This document shows, piece by piece, positions 40,864-49,471 of a stretch of 64,000 nucleotides of DNA. Each line of letters begins with the position of its first letter. Position 1 is the first letter of the stretch. Source of the DNA: JAPPHA01 sp963662815 (lineage in GTDB: Bacteria; Pseudomonadota; Alphaproteobacteria; Rhodobacterales; Rhodobacteraceae); assembly GCA_963662815.2 (NCBI GenBank), contig CAXXWA010000012.1, positions 1 to 64,000 of the forward strand, given 5' to 3'. Under the pieces are notes generated by a model, which made no database searches, was not told where the DNA came from, and saw nothing but the letters and a program-made list of their open reading frames with translations. A program made the position numbers and the translations under genes.

Positions 40864-42336
40864 TCAGCTTCGGTAGCGGACCGACCCGGCGCGCCCGCCG
40901 CGGCTGATGCCGATCTCGGTCGTCCCGCCAGACACGCGCAAGAATTCAACGACATCGCCGACCGTTGCGGCGGCCCGTCCGTCGATCTCGCGGATAATGT
41001 CGCCCCGCCTGAGGCCGACTCGGCGGGCGGCACCGCGCACCGCGAGCACGAGAACGCCGCGCGCCCGGACAGGAAGGTCGAAATCGTCGATGACCGCGGG
41101 GTTGATGTTGACGATCCGGAGCCCCGGCAGCGCGTCGCCGGATGCAAGCACGCGCTCGTCCCGCGGCGGACTCTCCGGCGCCGGCGCGAGCAGGACGGTC
41201 GCGGTCTCCGGCCTGCCGTCGCGCAGGAACCGGACTTCTGCGTGCGTGCCGAGCAGCCGCGTCGACACGCGGTAGTCGACTTCCTGCAATGTGTTAACCG
41301 CCTCGCCGTCGATGTCCAGGAGCACGTCCCGGCGCATCAGCCCCGCGGCCCCGAGGACGCCCTCCGGGTGCAGGTCCGTCACGATTACGCCGAGCGGCCG
41401 GTCCATGCCAAGGGCGGACGCGAGACCGGCGTCGACCGGCTGGACTTCAATGCCGAGCCAGGGCCGCTCCATCCGGCTCCTGCCCTGCCTGATTTCCGCG
41501 ATCGCCCGGGCGACAAGGTTCGCCGGCACAGCGAACCCGATGCCCTGCGATCCGCCCGAACTGCTGACGATGGACGTGTTAACGCCGACGAGTCTCCCGT
41601 TCATGTCGACGAGCGCGCCGCCCGAGTTTCCGGGATTGATGGCCGCGTCGGTCTGGATGAAGAGGCCGCCGCCGCCGCCGAGCTCGCCGACTCCGCTCCG
41701 CGAAACGCCGGAGACGATGCCGCTCGTGACGGTCTGGCCGACGCCGAAGGGATTGCCGATGGCGAGAACGAGGTCGCCAACCTCGAGCGTGCCAGAATCG
41801 CGGAGGGCAAGCGCCGGAAGGCCGGACGCGCCGGAGAGCCGCACGGCGGCGAGATCCGACTCGGGATCCTCGAAGATCACCGTTCCCCGGAACTCGCGCC
41901 GGTCGCCGAGGACTACAGTGATCTCTTCGGCGCCCGCGACCACGTGATGATTGGAGACGACGATCCCCGCGGGATCGACGATGACGCCCGACCCCAGGGA
42001 GTTCTCGATTCTGCGCCGGGTGCGCGGCTGCGCGAACATGTCCCCGAAAAACCGATCGAAGAACGGATCGCCGAAAAATGGGCCAACCGGACGGTCTGCG
42101 CGAGTCCTGGCGTAGATGTTTACGACGGCGGGGGCCGCCTTTCTTGCTACGGACGCGAAGCTGAGCGTGATTTCCGCCTCCGAACGCGGCACGCTTCGGG
42201 TTTCTGCGGCGGCGCGTCCGGTCCGGTTTCCGTCCGCGAATCCGAGCGCAAGCGCGGCAGCGGCGAACATGACGCGGCCGGCCGGCCGGATCGCCGGCCG
42301 GTTGCGGTTCGCAGGTCGCCGCATCGCAGTCGTCAT
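40864..42336 (-). CDS. HtrA/DegP-like periplasmic serine protease with two PDZ domains
   Basis: This 490-residue protein starts at ATG 42336, has a signal-peptide-like segment (about 21-45), and then a trypsin-like domain with catalytic His131 (SNHHVVAG), Asp161 (DPESDLAAV) and Ser238 (INPGNSGGAL). A PDZ domain around 290-380 contains WLGIEVQPV and GVLGAAGLMRRDVLLDIDG. A second, shorter PDZ-like region ends the protein (RRVGLRRGDIIREIDG). It degrades or refolds damaged envelope proteins. The Phe/Gly/Asp-rich segment near residues 87-104 resembles the flexible loop of Do-type proteases. Confidence 0.93.
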   Translation of the reverse strand: MTTAMRRPANRNRPAIRPAGRVMFAAAALALGFADGNRTGRAAAETRSVPRSEAEITLSFASVARKAAPAVVNIYARTRADRPVGPFFGDPFFDRFFGDMFAQPRTRRRIENSLGSGVIVDPAGIVVSNHHVVAGAEEITVVLGDRREFRGTVIFEDPESDLAAVRLSGASGLPALALRDSGTLEVGDLVLAIGNPFGVGQTVTSGIVSGVSRSGVGELGGGGGLFIQTDAAINPGNSGGALVDMNGRLVGVNTSIVSSSGGSQGIGFAVPANLVARAIAEIRQGRSRMERPWLGIEVQPVDAGLASALGMDRPLGVIVTDLHPEGVLGAAGLMRRDVLLDIDGEAVNTLQEVDYRVSTRLLGTHAEVRFLRDGRPETATVLLAPAPESPPRDERVLASGDALPGLRIVNINPAVIDDFDLPVRARGVLVLAVRGAARRVGLRRGDIIREIDGRAAATVGDVVEFLRVSGGTTEIGISRGGRAGSVRYRS

Positions 42337-42412
42337 GACCGAAAGATATGTTCCGGAACAGGGCAATCAAGGTGGAGGGAAGGGAATCCCGCCGCGCTGC
42401 CGCGCCGCCGCC

Positions 42413-43183
42413 TCAGAGCCAGCCGGCGGAACGCAGCGTCGCGACGTGCGACCTGCTCACCGGGACCTCCGCGCCGTTCGTGAGTCTGAGGAAGGTGCGT
42501 CCGCCGCGGCGGGCGGTGCCGGCAACCGCCTTGCGCGCCACCCAATGGGACCTGTGGACCTGCAAGCCATCGAGGCCTTCGAGTTCCCGGAGAGCATCCC
42601 GGAACCTCAGGAGCACGAGTTCCCGGCCTCGTGCGGTGTGCGCCTCCACGTAGTGATCCTGCATCCTGAGATGGAGGATGTCGGTGCCGAGATGCGCCGG
42701 GAGGCGGGAGAGGAAAGCCGGAGGCGCGCCGCCGCCGTCCGGGACGGACGGCTCCCGGTCCTGCTCCGGCGCTTCAACGAGCCGGACGGCGATGTAGGAG
42801 AGCACAAGGTAGACGAGCGCAACGCAGGAGTAGACGTAAAGGAGAGTGGCTGCCGTATCGGGCGGGCGGCCCACCCAGTGCTCGAGTCCCCAGACCACGA
42901 GTGTGCCGGGCGCCGCTCCGGCGAGCGCGCCGAGCGCGAGGGCGGGAAGGAGCGGATTCCCCGTGCTCAGGGCACGCCGCGCGAGCGATGGCATGATCGC
43001 CGCCGCGATTGCCCAGTTCACGGAAATGGCGGCGCCCCAGTAGACCGCGCGTTCGGCCGGTCCGAGCAGAACGCCGGTGCCGAACGGGCCCAGATAGGAA
43101 AACACGAGAATCGCCGCAGCCATCAGTACAAGGTGGCGGCGCAGCCGCGTCTTTCCGGTCCATTCGCGTATCGTCAAAGGCAT
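42413..43183 (-). CDS. LytTR-domain membrane-bound transcriptional regulator
   Basis: This 256-residue protein has four to five membrane helices in its first half (LVLMAAAILVFSYLGPFG, WAIAAAIMPSLA, LLPALALGALAGAAPG, LYVYSCVALVYLVLSYIAV). A C-terminal LytTR DNA-binding domain follows (LRMQDHYVEAHTARGRELVL, LEGLDGLQVHRSHWVA, FLRLTNGAEVPVSRSHVATL). Membrane-integral LytTR regulators sense envelope signals directly, without a receiver domain. It is divergent from the DUF2141 gene, 136 bases away, a possible target. ATG 43183 is preferred over longer versions running into the divergent promoter. Confidence 0.85.
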   Translation of the reverse strand: MPLTIREWTGKTRLRRHLVLMAAAILVFSYLGPFGTGVLLGPAERAVYWGAAISVNWAIAAAIMPSLARRALSTGNPLLPALALGALAGAAPGTLVVWGLEHWVGRPPDTAATLLYVYSCVALVYLVLSYIAVRLVEAPEQDREPSVPDGGGAPPAFLSRLPAHLGTDILHLRMQDHYVEAHTARGRELVLLRFRDALRELEGLDGLQVHRSHWVARKAVAGTARRGGRTFLRLTNGAEVPVSRSHVATLRSAGWL

Positions 43184-43319
43184 TCTCCGGCCATTCGCGA
43201 AGAAATTCGGGGTTTCGCGCAATCCCGTTTGATGCCGGCCCCGGCCGCGCTGCATGTCGTCGGCAGGCGGTGGCCGGGCGGCCGCAGCCAAGCTAGCAAC
43301 CGGAAGAAGGAGATACAAC

Positions 43320-43754
43320 GTGAACAGAATTCAGGGAATCGCAGCACTTGCAGTTGCGGCCGCGACCGCCGGGCCGCTGGACGCCGGCGAACTCGAGATC
43401 GAGGTCCGGGGCATCCGGTCCGACGCGGGGCGCATCTACGTGTCCGTCCATGCGGAAGTCGAGAACGCCGTCTTCCCGGATGCCGCCGGCATGGTCGCCG
43501 GCGGCTGGCGGCTTGCCAGGGAAGGACGGCAGCGCCTTCTCATTCGCGACTTGCCGCCCGGCCGCTACGCCGTCAACGCGTTTCACGACGAGAACGGCAA
43601 CGGCGACCTTGACGCCAACATCCTCGGCATTCCGACCGAAGGATACGGTTTCGCGAACGACGCCGCCGGCTTCATGGGGCCGCCGGATTTCGCCTCGGCT
43701 TCCGTCGCCGTCAGCGACGAGCCGGGTGTTGCCAACATCACGCTTGCCTATTGA
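43320..43754 (+). CDS. Secreted DUF2141-family protein
   Basis: This 144-residue exported protein starts at GTG 43320 with GGAG 8 bases upstream, and has a signal peptide (about 1-22). The DUF2141 core contains ELEIEVRGIRSDAGRIYVSV, LPPGRYAVNAFHDENGNG and GIPTEGYGFANDAAG. The family is predicted to form a small beta-sandwich in the periplasm. It is frequently found beside carotenoid or lipid-modifying enzymes; here the carotenoid oxygenase starts 9 bases after its stop, so the two form an operon. The biochemical role is unknown. Confidence 0.85.
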   Translation: MNRIQGIAALAVAAATAGPLDAGELEIEVRGIRSDAGRIYVSVHAEVENAVFPDAAGMVAGGWRLAREGRQRLLIRDLPPGRYAVNAFHDENGNGDLDANILGIPTEGYGFANDAAGFMGPPDFASASVAVSDEPGVANITLAY

Positions 43755-43763
43755 GAGGGAAAG

Positions 43764-45260
43764 ATGCTCGACAGAAGATCCTTCATCCGATCTGCCGCTG
43801 CCCTTGGCCTCGCGCACGCTGCGCCGGCTGCATTCGCCGGCGCGGCCGGGCTGGACCGCGCCCACGCGGCGATGCCGGGCAGCGATTCGCGCCTGCTCGG
43901 CTGGAAGACGCCGGAAAGCGACAGGATGGACACGTCAGTCCTCGACCTCGAGGGAGTTCTTCCCGACAGGCTGAAAGGCGTTTTCCGGCGGAACGGCCCG
44001 GCAGGGCACGACCGGCACGGCCTGCGCTACCACCACTGGTTCGACGGCGACGGCATGATCCAGGAGTTCCGGTTCGGGGACGGCGCCGTTTCCCATCGCG
44101 GCCGCATGCTGAGGACGCCGAAGCTCCGCAGGGAGGATGCGGCGGGCCGGCGCCTCTACCCTGCGTTCGGGACGCATGTCGCGGACGGAGCCCCGGTCCG
44201 GGGCCCGGACGACATGAATCCGGCCAATATCTCGGTCCTCGACCACCACGGCGAGCTCATGGCCCTGTGGGAAGGCGGCTCGCCAAGCGTGATCGACCGC
44301 GATTCGCTCGCATGGCAGGAGTTCAAGACCTGGGACGACAGCGTCCGCGGCCTGCCGTTCACCGCCCATCCGAAGGTTGAGGCCGATGGCACGCTCTGGG
44401 CTTTCGGCTATGCGATGTGGCCGGACCCGCTCCTGCTCCTCTACCACGTCAACGCGTCCGGAAGCCTCGTCAAGGCCGCCGCCGTCCGGGTGGAACCGCT
44501 GGGCATGGTGCATGACTTCGTGGTGACCCGGCGCAGCATCGTCATCGTCATTCCGCCGTTCGTGCACGGCGCGTCGGCGGGCGGCACGTTCCTCGACTCC
44601 CACGTCTGGCGGCCGGAGCTCGGCTCGCGTGCCCTCGTGGTTTCGAAGGACGACTTCGATGACAGGCGGTGGGTGCAGCTGCCCGCAGGTTTCGGATTCC
44701 ACCATGGCAACGGCTGGGAGGAGGCGGACGGAACCATCCGGTTCGACCACTGTGTGGCGGCAGACCCGGGACTTGTCGACGATGCGTTGCGCGACGTCAT
44801 GCAGGGCAGGCTGAAGCCGGCCGCGCCGTCGCGCTACACCACGTTCGTTCTGCATCCTGACGGGCGCGCGGATGTCCGCGAGGAGGAAGCGATTGCCGAA
44901 TTTCCCCAGGTCGCTCCGGCCAGGGTCGGTCGGCGCAACCGCTTTGTCTACACGCTGGGCGGCGATCGGCGACCGGAATGGGTGCCAGGTTCGCTCGAGA
45001 AGCGGGATCTCGAGACGGGCGCCGTCGACCGCTTCGCGTACGGGCGCGACGTCTTTCCGGAAGAGCACGTTTTCGTGCCGTTCCCGGACGGGAAGGTCGA
45101 AGACGACGGCTGGCTGGTGGGGACGTTTCTCGCGCATGCGCGCGGGCAGAGCGGAATAAGCGTCTTCGATGCCAGGCGGGTGTCCGACGGTCCCGTCGCG
45201 CTGGCATGGCTTCCATACCCGCTCCCGCTCGGTTTCCACGGCCAGTTCAGCGGTGCATGA
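43764..45260 (+). CDS. Carotenoid cleavage oxygenase family protein with Tat-type signal
   Basis: This 498-residue non-haem iron oxygenase of the RPE65/apocarotenoid family has a twin-arginine-like leader (DRRSFIRSAAALGLAHAAPA). The four iron ligands appear as His in FTAHPKVE, GMVHDFV, GFGFHHGNGW and LGFHGQF near the C-terminus. These enzymes split carotenoids or stilbenoids oxidatively at a double bond. It follows the DUF2141 gene by 9 bases. Export suggests a periplasmic substrate. The exact substrate cannot be told from sequence. Confidence 0.92.
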   Translation: MLDRRSFIRSAAALGLAHAAPAAFAGAAGLDRAHAAMPGSDSRLLGWKTPESDRMDTSVLDLEGVLPDRLKGVFRRNGPAGHDRHGLRYHHWFDGDGMIQEFRFGDGAVSHRGRMLRTPKLRREDAAGRRLYPAFGTHVADGAPVRGPDDMNPANISVLDHHGELMALWEGGSPSVIDRDSLAWQEFKTWDDSVRGLPFTAHPKVEADGTLWAFGYAMWPDPLLLLYHVNASGSLVKAAAVRVEPLGMVHDFVVTRRSIVIVIPPFVHGASAGGTFLDSHVWRPELGSRALVVSKDDFDDRRWVQLPAGFGFHHGNGWEEADGTIRFDHCVAADPGLVDDALRDVMQGRLKPAAPSRYTTFVLHPDGRADVREEEAIAEFPQVAPARVGRRNRFVYTLGGDRRPEWVPGSLEKRDLETGAVDRFAYGRDVFPEEHVFVPFPDGKVEDDGWLVGTFLAHARGQSGISVFDARRVSDGPVALAWLPYPLPLGFHGQFSGA

Positions 45261-45345
45261 CGAAATGGCCGCGGCGCCGGCCATTCCGGCGCCGCGGCCC
45301 GCCAGTGCGGGGGAAGTCCGGCCCGAGGCAGCGCCTGCGGGCGCC

Positions 45346-46197
45346 TCAGCCCGCGCCCCGCCCCTTCAATTCTTCACGAAGCGCGCGAACCTCGGCGCGC
45401 AGCGCCGACAGCTCCCTGGAGACGGCCTCCGCCCCGCGCTGTGCGGCTGCCAGCTGTCCGTCGGTCGCGGGTTCGCTGGCCTGGAGCCTCTGCATGGAAT
45501 CCACGATGATCGCGATGAAGAGATTCAGCACCGCAAAGCTCGACATGATGATGAACGGGACAAAGAACGCCCAAGCGTACGGACGGATCTCCATCACCGG
45601 CCTGACGATTCCCATCGACCAGCTTTCCAGCGTCATGATCTGGAATAGCGAGTACATCGACCTGCCGATCGTTCCGAACCACTCGGGGAACTGCTGACCG
45701 TAGAGCGTCGTGCCGATGACGGCGAAGACGTAGAAGATGATCAGGAGCAGAATGCCGATCGCGCCGATTCCCGGTATGGCGTGGAAGAGCGCCTCCACGA
45801 CGCGGCGCAGGCGCGGCACGGTCGAGACGATCCGGATTACCCTCAGGACCCGGAAGGCCCGCAGCACGGCAAACTCGTTGCCGGCCGGGACGAGCGCGAT
45901 CATGATCACGATGAAGTCGAAGAGTCCCCAGGGGCTGCGGAAGAAGCGCCACCCGCGGGCGGCGATCCGCAGGACGAGCTCGACGATGAAGATCCCGAGT
46001 ATGGCCGTGTCGAGCCCTTTCAGCAGAGGGCCTGCGACCGCCATGGCGGAAGGCGACGTCTCCAGGCCGAGAATGATCGCGTTCATGAAGATCAGCGCGA
46101 GTATGCTGTTGCGGAAAAGCCCGCTCTCGATAAGCCGGAGCAACCGCTCTCGGAGGCGGCCGGGGGTCGACTGTTCTGGTTGGCGGATGTCGGGCAT
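45346..46197 (-). CDS. Bacterial voltage-gated sodium channel (NavBac type)
   Basis: This 283-residue protein has one six-helix channel unit. The S4 voltage sensor (VLRAFRVLRVIRIVSTVPRL) carries arginines at 113, 116, 119 and 122, three residues apart. The pore holds the selectivity filter TLESWSMG (189-196), the signature of NaChBac/NavAb-type sodium channels. S6 (FFVPFIIMSSFAVLNLFIAI) is followed by a C-terminal coiled coil that tetramerises such channels. It would allow sodium influx linked to motility or pH homeostasis in marine or alkaline-adapted cells. The gene stands alone, with a TATATA -10-like box upstream. Confidence 0.95.
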   Translation of the reverse strand: MPDIRQPEQSTPGRLRERLLRLIESGLFRNSILALIFMNAIILGLETSPSAMAVAGPLLKGLDTAILGIFIVELVLRIAARGWRFFRSPWGLFDFIVIMIALVPAGNEFAVLRAFRVLRVIRIVSTVPRLRRVVEALFHAIPGIGAIGILLLIIFYVFAVIGTTLYGQQFPEWFGTIGRSMYSLFQIMTLESWSMGIVRPVMEIRPYAWAFFVPFIIMSSFAVLNLFIAIIVDSMQRLQASEPATDGQLAAAQRGAEAVSRELSALRAEVRALREELKGRGAG

Positions 46198-46517
46198 GGC
46201 AACGAATCTGAATTCGCGCGCTTATATAGGGTCGGGTCACTGCTCCGGCAACCGCACTCCCGCCGGTGGCGGCGCGCTCGGAACCGGGGCGCCGCGTCCC
46301 TCCGGCAGGCGCCGGTCGCCGCCGACTGCGTTTGCGGAGTCATCCGGCAGGCCGGGAACGGCGCGTTTGCGGCAGGGGCCGAACGACCCGGCAGGTCACT
46401 CGACCGGGCAGCGTGACGCGGCAGGATCCGGCGGGATTCGGGCTGCACCGGGCAACATGCCGCGCGGCTGCAAAGCTCGCGGAGCGGCAAGTCACTGATT
46501 CCCTGCTGGCCGGTCCG
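46198..46517. other. Intergenic stretch upstream of the sodium-channel gene
   Basis: Apart from the promoter side of the channel gene (TATATA near 46225 read on the - strand), nothing is recognised. Confidence 0.4.
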
Positions 46518-47093
46518 TCACGTTCTGCCGGAACGTTTCATGAACCCGAGAACGTCCGATGCGTTTCGGTCCGGCGGAAATACCGGAAAGAAAACCTTCA
46601 TGATCCGCTGTTCGCAGAGCACCAGCGTGAGCCTCCTGATGAGAACGCTGCCGAGAACTTCCATGGTCGGCAGTTCGAGGGCAACCGTCAGCCTCAGATC
46701 CGAATCGGACAGGAGAGTGAACGGAAGGCGCAGCCGTCCGGCTGCTTCCCGCTGGTATTCGGTGGTCTGAGTCGACACGCCATGGACCGCGGCCACGCCC
46801 GCGTCGGCAAGCTCTGCCGACAGGTCTCGAAAAGAACAGGCTTGCGGCGTGCACCCCCTCGCACCTGGGATTTTATCCCAGCCGGACGGCAGCGGCACAT
46901 CGGGGCGGCCGGTCATCGGATAGAAAAACAGGACGCTCCAGCCTTTCAGCCGTCCCGGATTGACCTGCCCGCCGTCCGTCGAGGGCAAGGCCATGTCCGG
47001 CATCGGCCTGCCGTTCAGATGCCGGGCCGATCCGTCGTCGAACGGTTCCGGAATTCCGGACCAGTCCACCGATTCGAGGCTTTTCTGGTTCAT
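46518..47093 (-). CDS. Peroxiredoxin-like (AhpC/TSA family) protein
   Basis: This 191-residue thioredoxin-fold protein has strand WSVLFFYPMTGRPDVPLPSGWD followed by RGCTPQACSFRDLSAELADAG, where Cys-Thr-Pro-Gln-Ala-Cys marks the peroxidatic/resolving pair, and GVSTQTTEYQREAAGRL. It looks like the subgroup of AhpC/TSA proteins related to bacterioferritin-comigratory protein and Q-type peroxiredoxins. It probably reduces hydroperoxides in the cytoplasm. The 30-residue N-terminal extension lacks a signal peptide. It stands alone. Confidence 0.8.
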   Translation of the reverse strand: MNQKSLESVDWSGIPEPFDDGSARHLNGRPMPDMALPSTDGGQVNPGRLKGWSVLFFYPMTGRPDVPLPSGWDKIPGARGCTPQACSFRDLSAELADAGVAAVHGVSTQTTEYQREAAGRLRLPFTLLSDSDLRLTVALELPTMEVLGSVLIRRLTLVLCEQRIMKVFFPVFPPDRNASDVLGFMKRSGRT

Positions 47094-47252
47094 GACGCTC
47101 GCTCCGGTCGCGGGGGCGCAGGATAGATCGGATCCGGATATGGGAACAGGCCGATCCGGGCGCTCGACGCAGCCTGCGCGCGGCCGGCCGTCTCCGGGTG
47201 CGCGATTGCGGCGGACCCGGACCTGGACGGCTGCGACCTCCGCACGCAGGCG

Positions 47253-48668
47253 TCAGAAATGAACTTCTACGGACGCAAACAACCGGTCGTTGTTTCCGAT
47301 TCCCCGGAACGGGGCCTGCCCGCCCGCCTGATAGGCCACCAGCCCGGTCGACAGCTGGACCTGGTTGCTCCAGGCGTAGTCGACCTGAAGCTTCCGGACG
47401 GCGCCGAGTTCGCCGGTTTCCCCGAAGGTCAGCGCCAGGAACGTGACGTCGAGCATGTCGTTCAGAAAGCTACGCTGGACGCGCAGGGCGGTTGCCGGCT
47501 CGTTCCGGCGGCGGTCGTCGGGGGGCGACGCGAGGCGGGCGTCGAAGTTCGGAATGTGGTCGTTCCTGGCTTCGAGTGCGATTGCCGTGTCGGCAAGCCC
47601 CGAGTACTCGATGCCGGCCAGCGTCGTCAGGCGGGAGAACCTCCGCTCACCGGTTCTGGAGAAGCGCAGGCCGGTGAACAGTGCCGCTTCCGCCTTGAAG
47701 AGCCAGCTGCCGCGCACGAGATTTCCGGCGGCGCCCGCCATCGTGATCCGGTTGTGGCGGAGCCGCGTCTCTCCGCCGGCCGTTTCTCCGAGGTGCGGGC
47801 GGTCGTTGAGCATCCTGGCGGCGTAGAGGGAAACGTCCCAACCCGGGAAGGTGCCGGTCAGGGCCAGCGCCAGGTCGGGCGAACCGAATGATTCGTCGGG
47901 AATCTCGCGTCGCGGCAGCGGAGTCGTTCCGGAGTGGAAGTCGCTGCCGGGCACCGGAACCTTGTCGAAGCGGCGCTCGGGCACGGCAATCACGCTGACG
48001 GTCCACGGGTCCCTGAAGTGGTCCAGACGGAGCGCCGCGACGGGCAAGCGACGGTCCTTGATGTCGGTCAGCCCCGGAAGGCGGTTGTCGACGGGATTAA
48101 GCAGGTCCGTTGCCCGGAGGAGCTCCGACCGTCCCCAGGCGATGATCTGGCGGCCGATGGCGAGGTCAAGGTCTTCCGACACCGCGCCCTTGAAGAAGAA
48201 CTCGCCGATCTCCGCCTCGCGTCCGTAGGCGTCGGAATACTCCGGCGGGCGATCAGAGCCGCCGCCTGTCCGGTGGGCTGCCGGATCGAACCAGAGAAAT
48301 CCCTCGAATCGGGCTTTCCAGGCGGGTCCGAGCCGGACGTCCGCGTCGAGGTCGAGGCGCGACTGCAGCGAGGAGATGCCGCGGTGATCCGGGCCGGATG
48401 GCGGCGGTGCGGCATGGGCGACGTTGACCACGACCCTTTGGCTGAACCTGCCTCCGATCCGAAGCCTGGCGGGAGGCTCTTCCGGCGGAGGCGGCTCTTC
48501 CGAGGCCGGATCGGCGTCGGTTCCGAATCCTTCGAGAGCAGCCTGGATGTCGTCGGGCGCCAGGACGGGAGGCGCGTCGTCGAATCCCTCGAAAACGCTC
48601 TCGAGCTCGCCCTGAGCCGAGACAGGTCCGCCCAGGAGGATCAGGAGAGGGGCGATCCGCCACGCCAT
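47253..48668 (-). CDS. Outer-membrane beta-barrel protein (DUF1302-like) of the RND operon
   Basis: This 471-residue protein has a signal peptide (ILLGGPVSAQG), a Pro-rich acidic linker (about 50-65) and a long series of amphipathic strands, including LDLAIGRQIIAWGRSELLRA. It ends FASVEVHF with the terminal aromatic typical of outer-membrane barrels. This pattern matches DUF1302-like proteins that occur next to MMPL/RND exporters and LolA-like proteins. It is the last of three genes on the same strand, starting 9 bases after the preceding stop. It would be the outer-membrane part of a lipid or hydrophobic-molecule export path. Confidence 0.8.
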   Translation of the reverse strand: MAWRIAPLLILLGGPVSAQGELESVFEGFDDAPPVLAPDDIQAALEGFGTDADPASEEPPPPEEPPARLRIGGRFSQRVVVNVAHAAPPPSGPDHRGISSLQSRLDLDADVRLGPAWKARFEGFLWFDPAAHRTGGGSDRPPEYSDAYGREAEIGEFFFKGAVSEDLDLAIGRQIIAWGRSELLRATDLLNPVDNRLPGLTDIKDRRLPVAALRLDHFRDPWTVSVIAVPERRFDKVPVPGSDFHSGTTPLPRREIPDESFGSPDLALALTGTFPGWDVSLYAARMLNDRPHLGETAGGETRLRHNRITMAGAAGNLVRGSWLFKAEAALFTGLRFSRTGERRFSRLTTLAGIEYSGLADTAIALEARNDHIPNFDARLASPPDDRRRNEPATALRVQRSFLNDMLDVTFLALTFGETGELGAVRKLQVDYAWSNQVQLSTGLVAYQAGGQAPFRGIGNNDRLFASVEVHF

Positions 48669-48676
48669 GTCAAGGA

Positions 48677-49471
48677 TCAGATCCCCTTTTCCAGCTGCCG
48701 CAAGGTAAACAGGTCCTCGCCCAGGTCCTGGTTGTAGCGGACGCCCTCGAAGCGCAGCACCGTGCGATGCTGCGTTTCCTTGTTTCTCACGGTGCGCATG
48801 TCGAGTTCGACCCGCGTCCAGATGCCGTCGATGCGTTCAAGCCCGGTAACGTCCAGATACTTGAGCCGACCGCCCGTCGTGAGCCAGTGGACCGCCCGGA
48901 CCACCATGCTGACGTCCTTGCGGACCAGCAGCACCGACTTCGCGTAGCCGTAGCGCTCCCTTACGGACTCCGATGCCGGAGTCGCTTCTATGAGCCAGGC
49001 AGGCCGGCCGCGAACGTCGCGCTCGCCCAGCAGCCGGTAGTTCCATTCCTCGAGAACGCGCCGCGTCATGTCCGCATAGGAGAAGTCCGTGCCCATGAAG
49101 GACTGCGACTTGCCGGCTCCGGCGATGCGCTTCGTCTTCCGAAGCTCGGGCAGATAGAGCCATTGATCGTCGTCCCGGTCGGGTTCGCGGAAATCATGGG
49201 TCAGGAATCCCGTGTTGCGCACGTTCGAGGGCGAGAGAAAGAACATGAGGTTGAGGGTGTCCCGACCCCGATCCTTAATGAACGTCTGGATCTGGCGGGT
49301 CCTGGTGTTCCCGTCGCGGTCGATCAGCGTCATGGACATGCGGGCCGTCCGGTTGTCGCCGTCGTCCAGGGCATCGACCTGACGCATGATCTCCAGCGCC
49401 CGTTCGTCGGCAGCGGGCGCGCCGGCCGGCAGCAGCATGACGGCGATCAGTGCGAGCAAGGCGTTTCTCAT
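48677..49471 (-). CDS. LolA-like outer-membrane lipoprotein-sorting family protein
   Basis: This 264-residue exported protein has signal peptide MRNALLALIAVMLLPAGAPA then ADERA. A LolA/LppX-fold domain follows: ALEIMRQVDALDDGDNRTAR, FFLSPSNVRNTGFLTHDF, DDQWLYLPELRKTKRIAG, SYADMTRR. This subgroup typically accompanies MMPL-type RND proteins. It starts with ATG overlapping the exporter stop (ATGA) and is followed by the barrel gene. It probably shuttles a lipid or lipid-like substrate across the periplasm between the exporter and the barrel protein. Confidence 0.88.
   Translation of the reverse strand: MRNALLALIAVMLLPAGAPAADERALEIMRQVDALDDGDNRTARMSMTLIDRDGNTRTRQIQTFIKDRGRDTLNLMFFLSPSNVRNTGFLTHDFREPDRDDDQWLYLPELRKTKRIAGAGKSQSFMGTDFSYADMTRRVLEEWNYRLLGERDVRGRPAWLIEATPASESVRERYGYAKSVLLVRKDVSMVVRAVHWLTTGGRLKYLDVTGLERIDGIWTRVELDMRTVRNKETQHRTVLRFEGVRYNQDLGEDLFTLRQLEKGI

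Noticed and set aside
40645..42483. 612-codon + strand frame opposite the HtrA gene
   Set aside because: Shadow of the protease gene; no conserved features of its own.
45346..46197. Sodium-channel gene as a potassium channel
   Set aside because: The filter reads TLESWSMG, not the TVGYG-type filter of potassium channels.
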